This document shows positions 14,742-15,077 of a DNA stretch of 15,077 nt, one piece after another (the first letter of the stretch is position 1; each line of letters begins with the position of its first letter). Where the stretch lies: positions 5,559 to 20,635 of the forward strand of contig DNSU01000201.1 in NCBI GenBank assembly GCA_003499585.1, read 5' to 3'. A model generated the notes under the pieces. It was not told where the DNA came from, did not search any database, and saw only the letters and a program-made list of their open reading frames with translations. This stretch comes from Cyanobacteria bacterium UBA9579 (GTDB taxonomy: Bacteria; Cyanobacteriota; Vampirovibrionia; Gastranaerophilales; UBA9579). Position numbers and translations under genes: made by a program.

Positions 14742-15026
14742 AGTAGGGTGGGTATCTGAGTCAAGCATAGCTTCAGTAATACAATTTAATTACTTACCCA
14801 CCAGCACCAAGCTAGGCACTGTCATTCTTGAGCAAAGCGAAGAATCTTTTTATGCCGTAATCCTAACGCTTCCTTACTTTTCTTTATTTTTACTGCAACA
14901 AAAATAAAGAAAAGTAAGCAAAAGAAACAAAAACCCGCGACCATTTACGGCTGTTGGGAACTTGGTTTATTGCTTATATTCCATAACGCACCAAACTCGC
15001 TGCGCTCAAACAAGTGGTGCTAAAGC
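14742..15026 (-). repeat. Right arm of long imperfect inverted repeat (about 285 bp)
   Basis: The reverse complement matches 1-264 from GCTTTAGCACCACTTG through AGATACCCACCCTACT, with many substitutions and a better-preserved central hairpin. The subregion GTCATTCTTGAGCAAAGCGAAGAATCTTT (about 14821-14849) is a typical dispersed intergenic-repeat block with ATTCTT/AAGAAT arms. Near the inner end GGTGGGTA and TACCCACC can pair. No gene lies in 14598-15077; 15027-15077 shows nothing I recognise. Confidence 0.85.
14873..14918. repeat. Perfect 19-bp hairpin inside the right long repeat
   Basis: CTTACTTTTCTTTATTTTT (14873-14891) and its exact reverse complement (14900-14918) flank an 8-base loop ACTGCAAC. 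The matching part of the left repeat keeps only fragments of the arms. On either strand one arm is T-rich, so a terminator-like function is possible. Confidence 0.8.
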
Positions 15027-15077
15027 TCATATTCGGCGTTCAAGCATCCGTAAGTAATTATTCTTTTATCAATTTAA

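Overview
This is a 15 kb stretch of low-GC (AT-rich) bacterial chromosome. It carries ten protein-coding genes, no rRNA or tRNA that I can see, and an unusually dense set of intergenic repeats. The sigma factor, four-domain S1 protein and Maf are bacterial housekeeping types. The Flp-type prepilin leaders and the AT-rich codon use fit a little-studied lineage. A non-photosynthetic relative of cyanobacteria (Melainabacteria/Vampirovibrionia-like) is my best guess, but it rests on general resemblance only and is low confidence.

Layout. Bases 1-264 are one arm of a long imperfect inverted repeat; the other arm is 14742-15026, so the whole window is bracketed by it. Bases 428-2552 (minus strand) are a tight three-gene operon: a ThiF/MoeB/HesA-like adenylyltransferase, a TIM-barrel sugar-phosphate isomerase/AP-endonuclease-2-like protein, and an isochorismatase-like cysteine hydrolase. 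It is divergent from a ComB-type 2-phosphosulfolactate phosphatase gene (2625-3383). A perfect 10-bp inverted repeat overlies the putative comB promoter in the 72-bp gap between them.

Bases 3757-5915 (plus strand) hold two paralogous genes for large surface proteins with a Flp-type prepilin leader and a roughly 300-residue C-terminal region that I do not recognise. A bidirectional hairpin terminator follows. Bases 5973-11001 (minus strand) encode a stand-alone PD-(D/E)XK nuclease with a probable Fe-S cysteine set and a 1359-residue protein with two SF1 (UvrD-like) helicase halves, the first degenerate and the second intact. Together they look like an AddAB/RecB-type end-processing machine in an unusual arrangement: both motors fused, nuclease separate.

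Bases 11002-11542 form a long regulatory region (tandem 10-bp repeat, good sigma-70 promoter, terminator-like hairpin in the leader) in front of an RpoD-family sigma factor gene (11543-12487), which ends in a clear terminator. A ribosomal protein S1-like gene (12707-13978) follows and converges on a maf gene (14013-14597, minus).

The most unusual sequence-level signals are: (1) three dispersed copies (359-416, 3391-3456, 6823-6894) of an intergenic element whose core is conserved while its outer arms differ in sequence yet stay self-complementary in each copy; (2) the giant Flp-like pilin pair with five conserved cysteines; (3) the double-motor helicase plus Fe-S nuclease; (4) the long structured inverted repeats at both ends.
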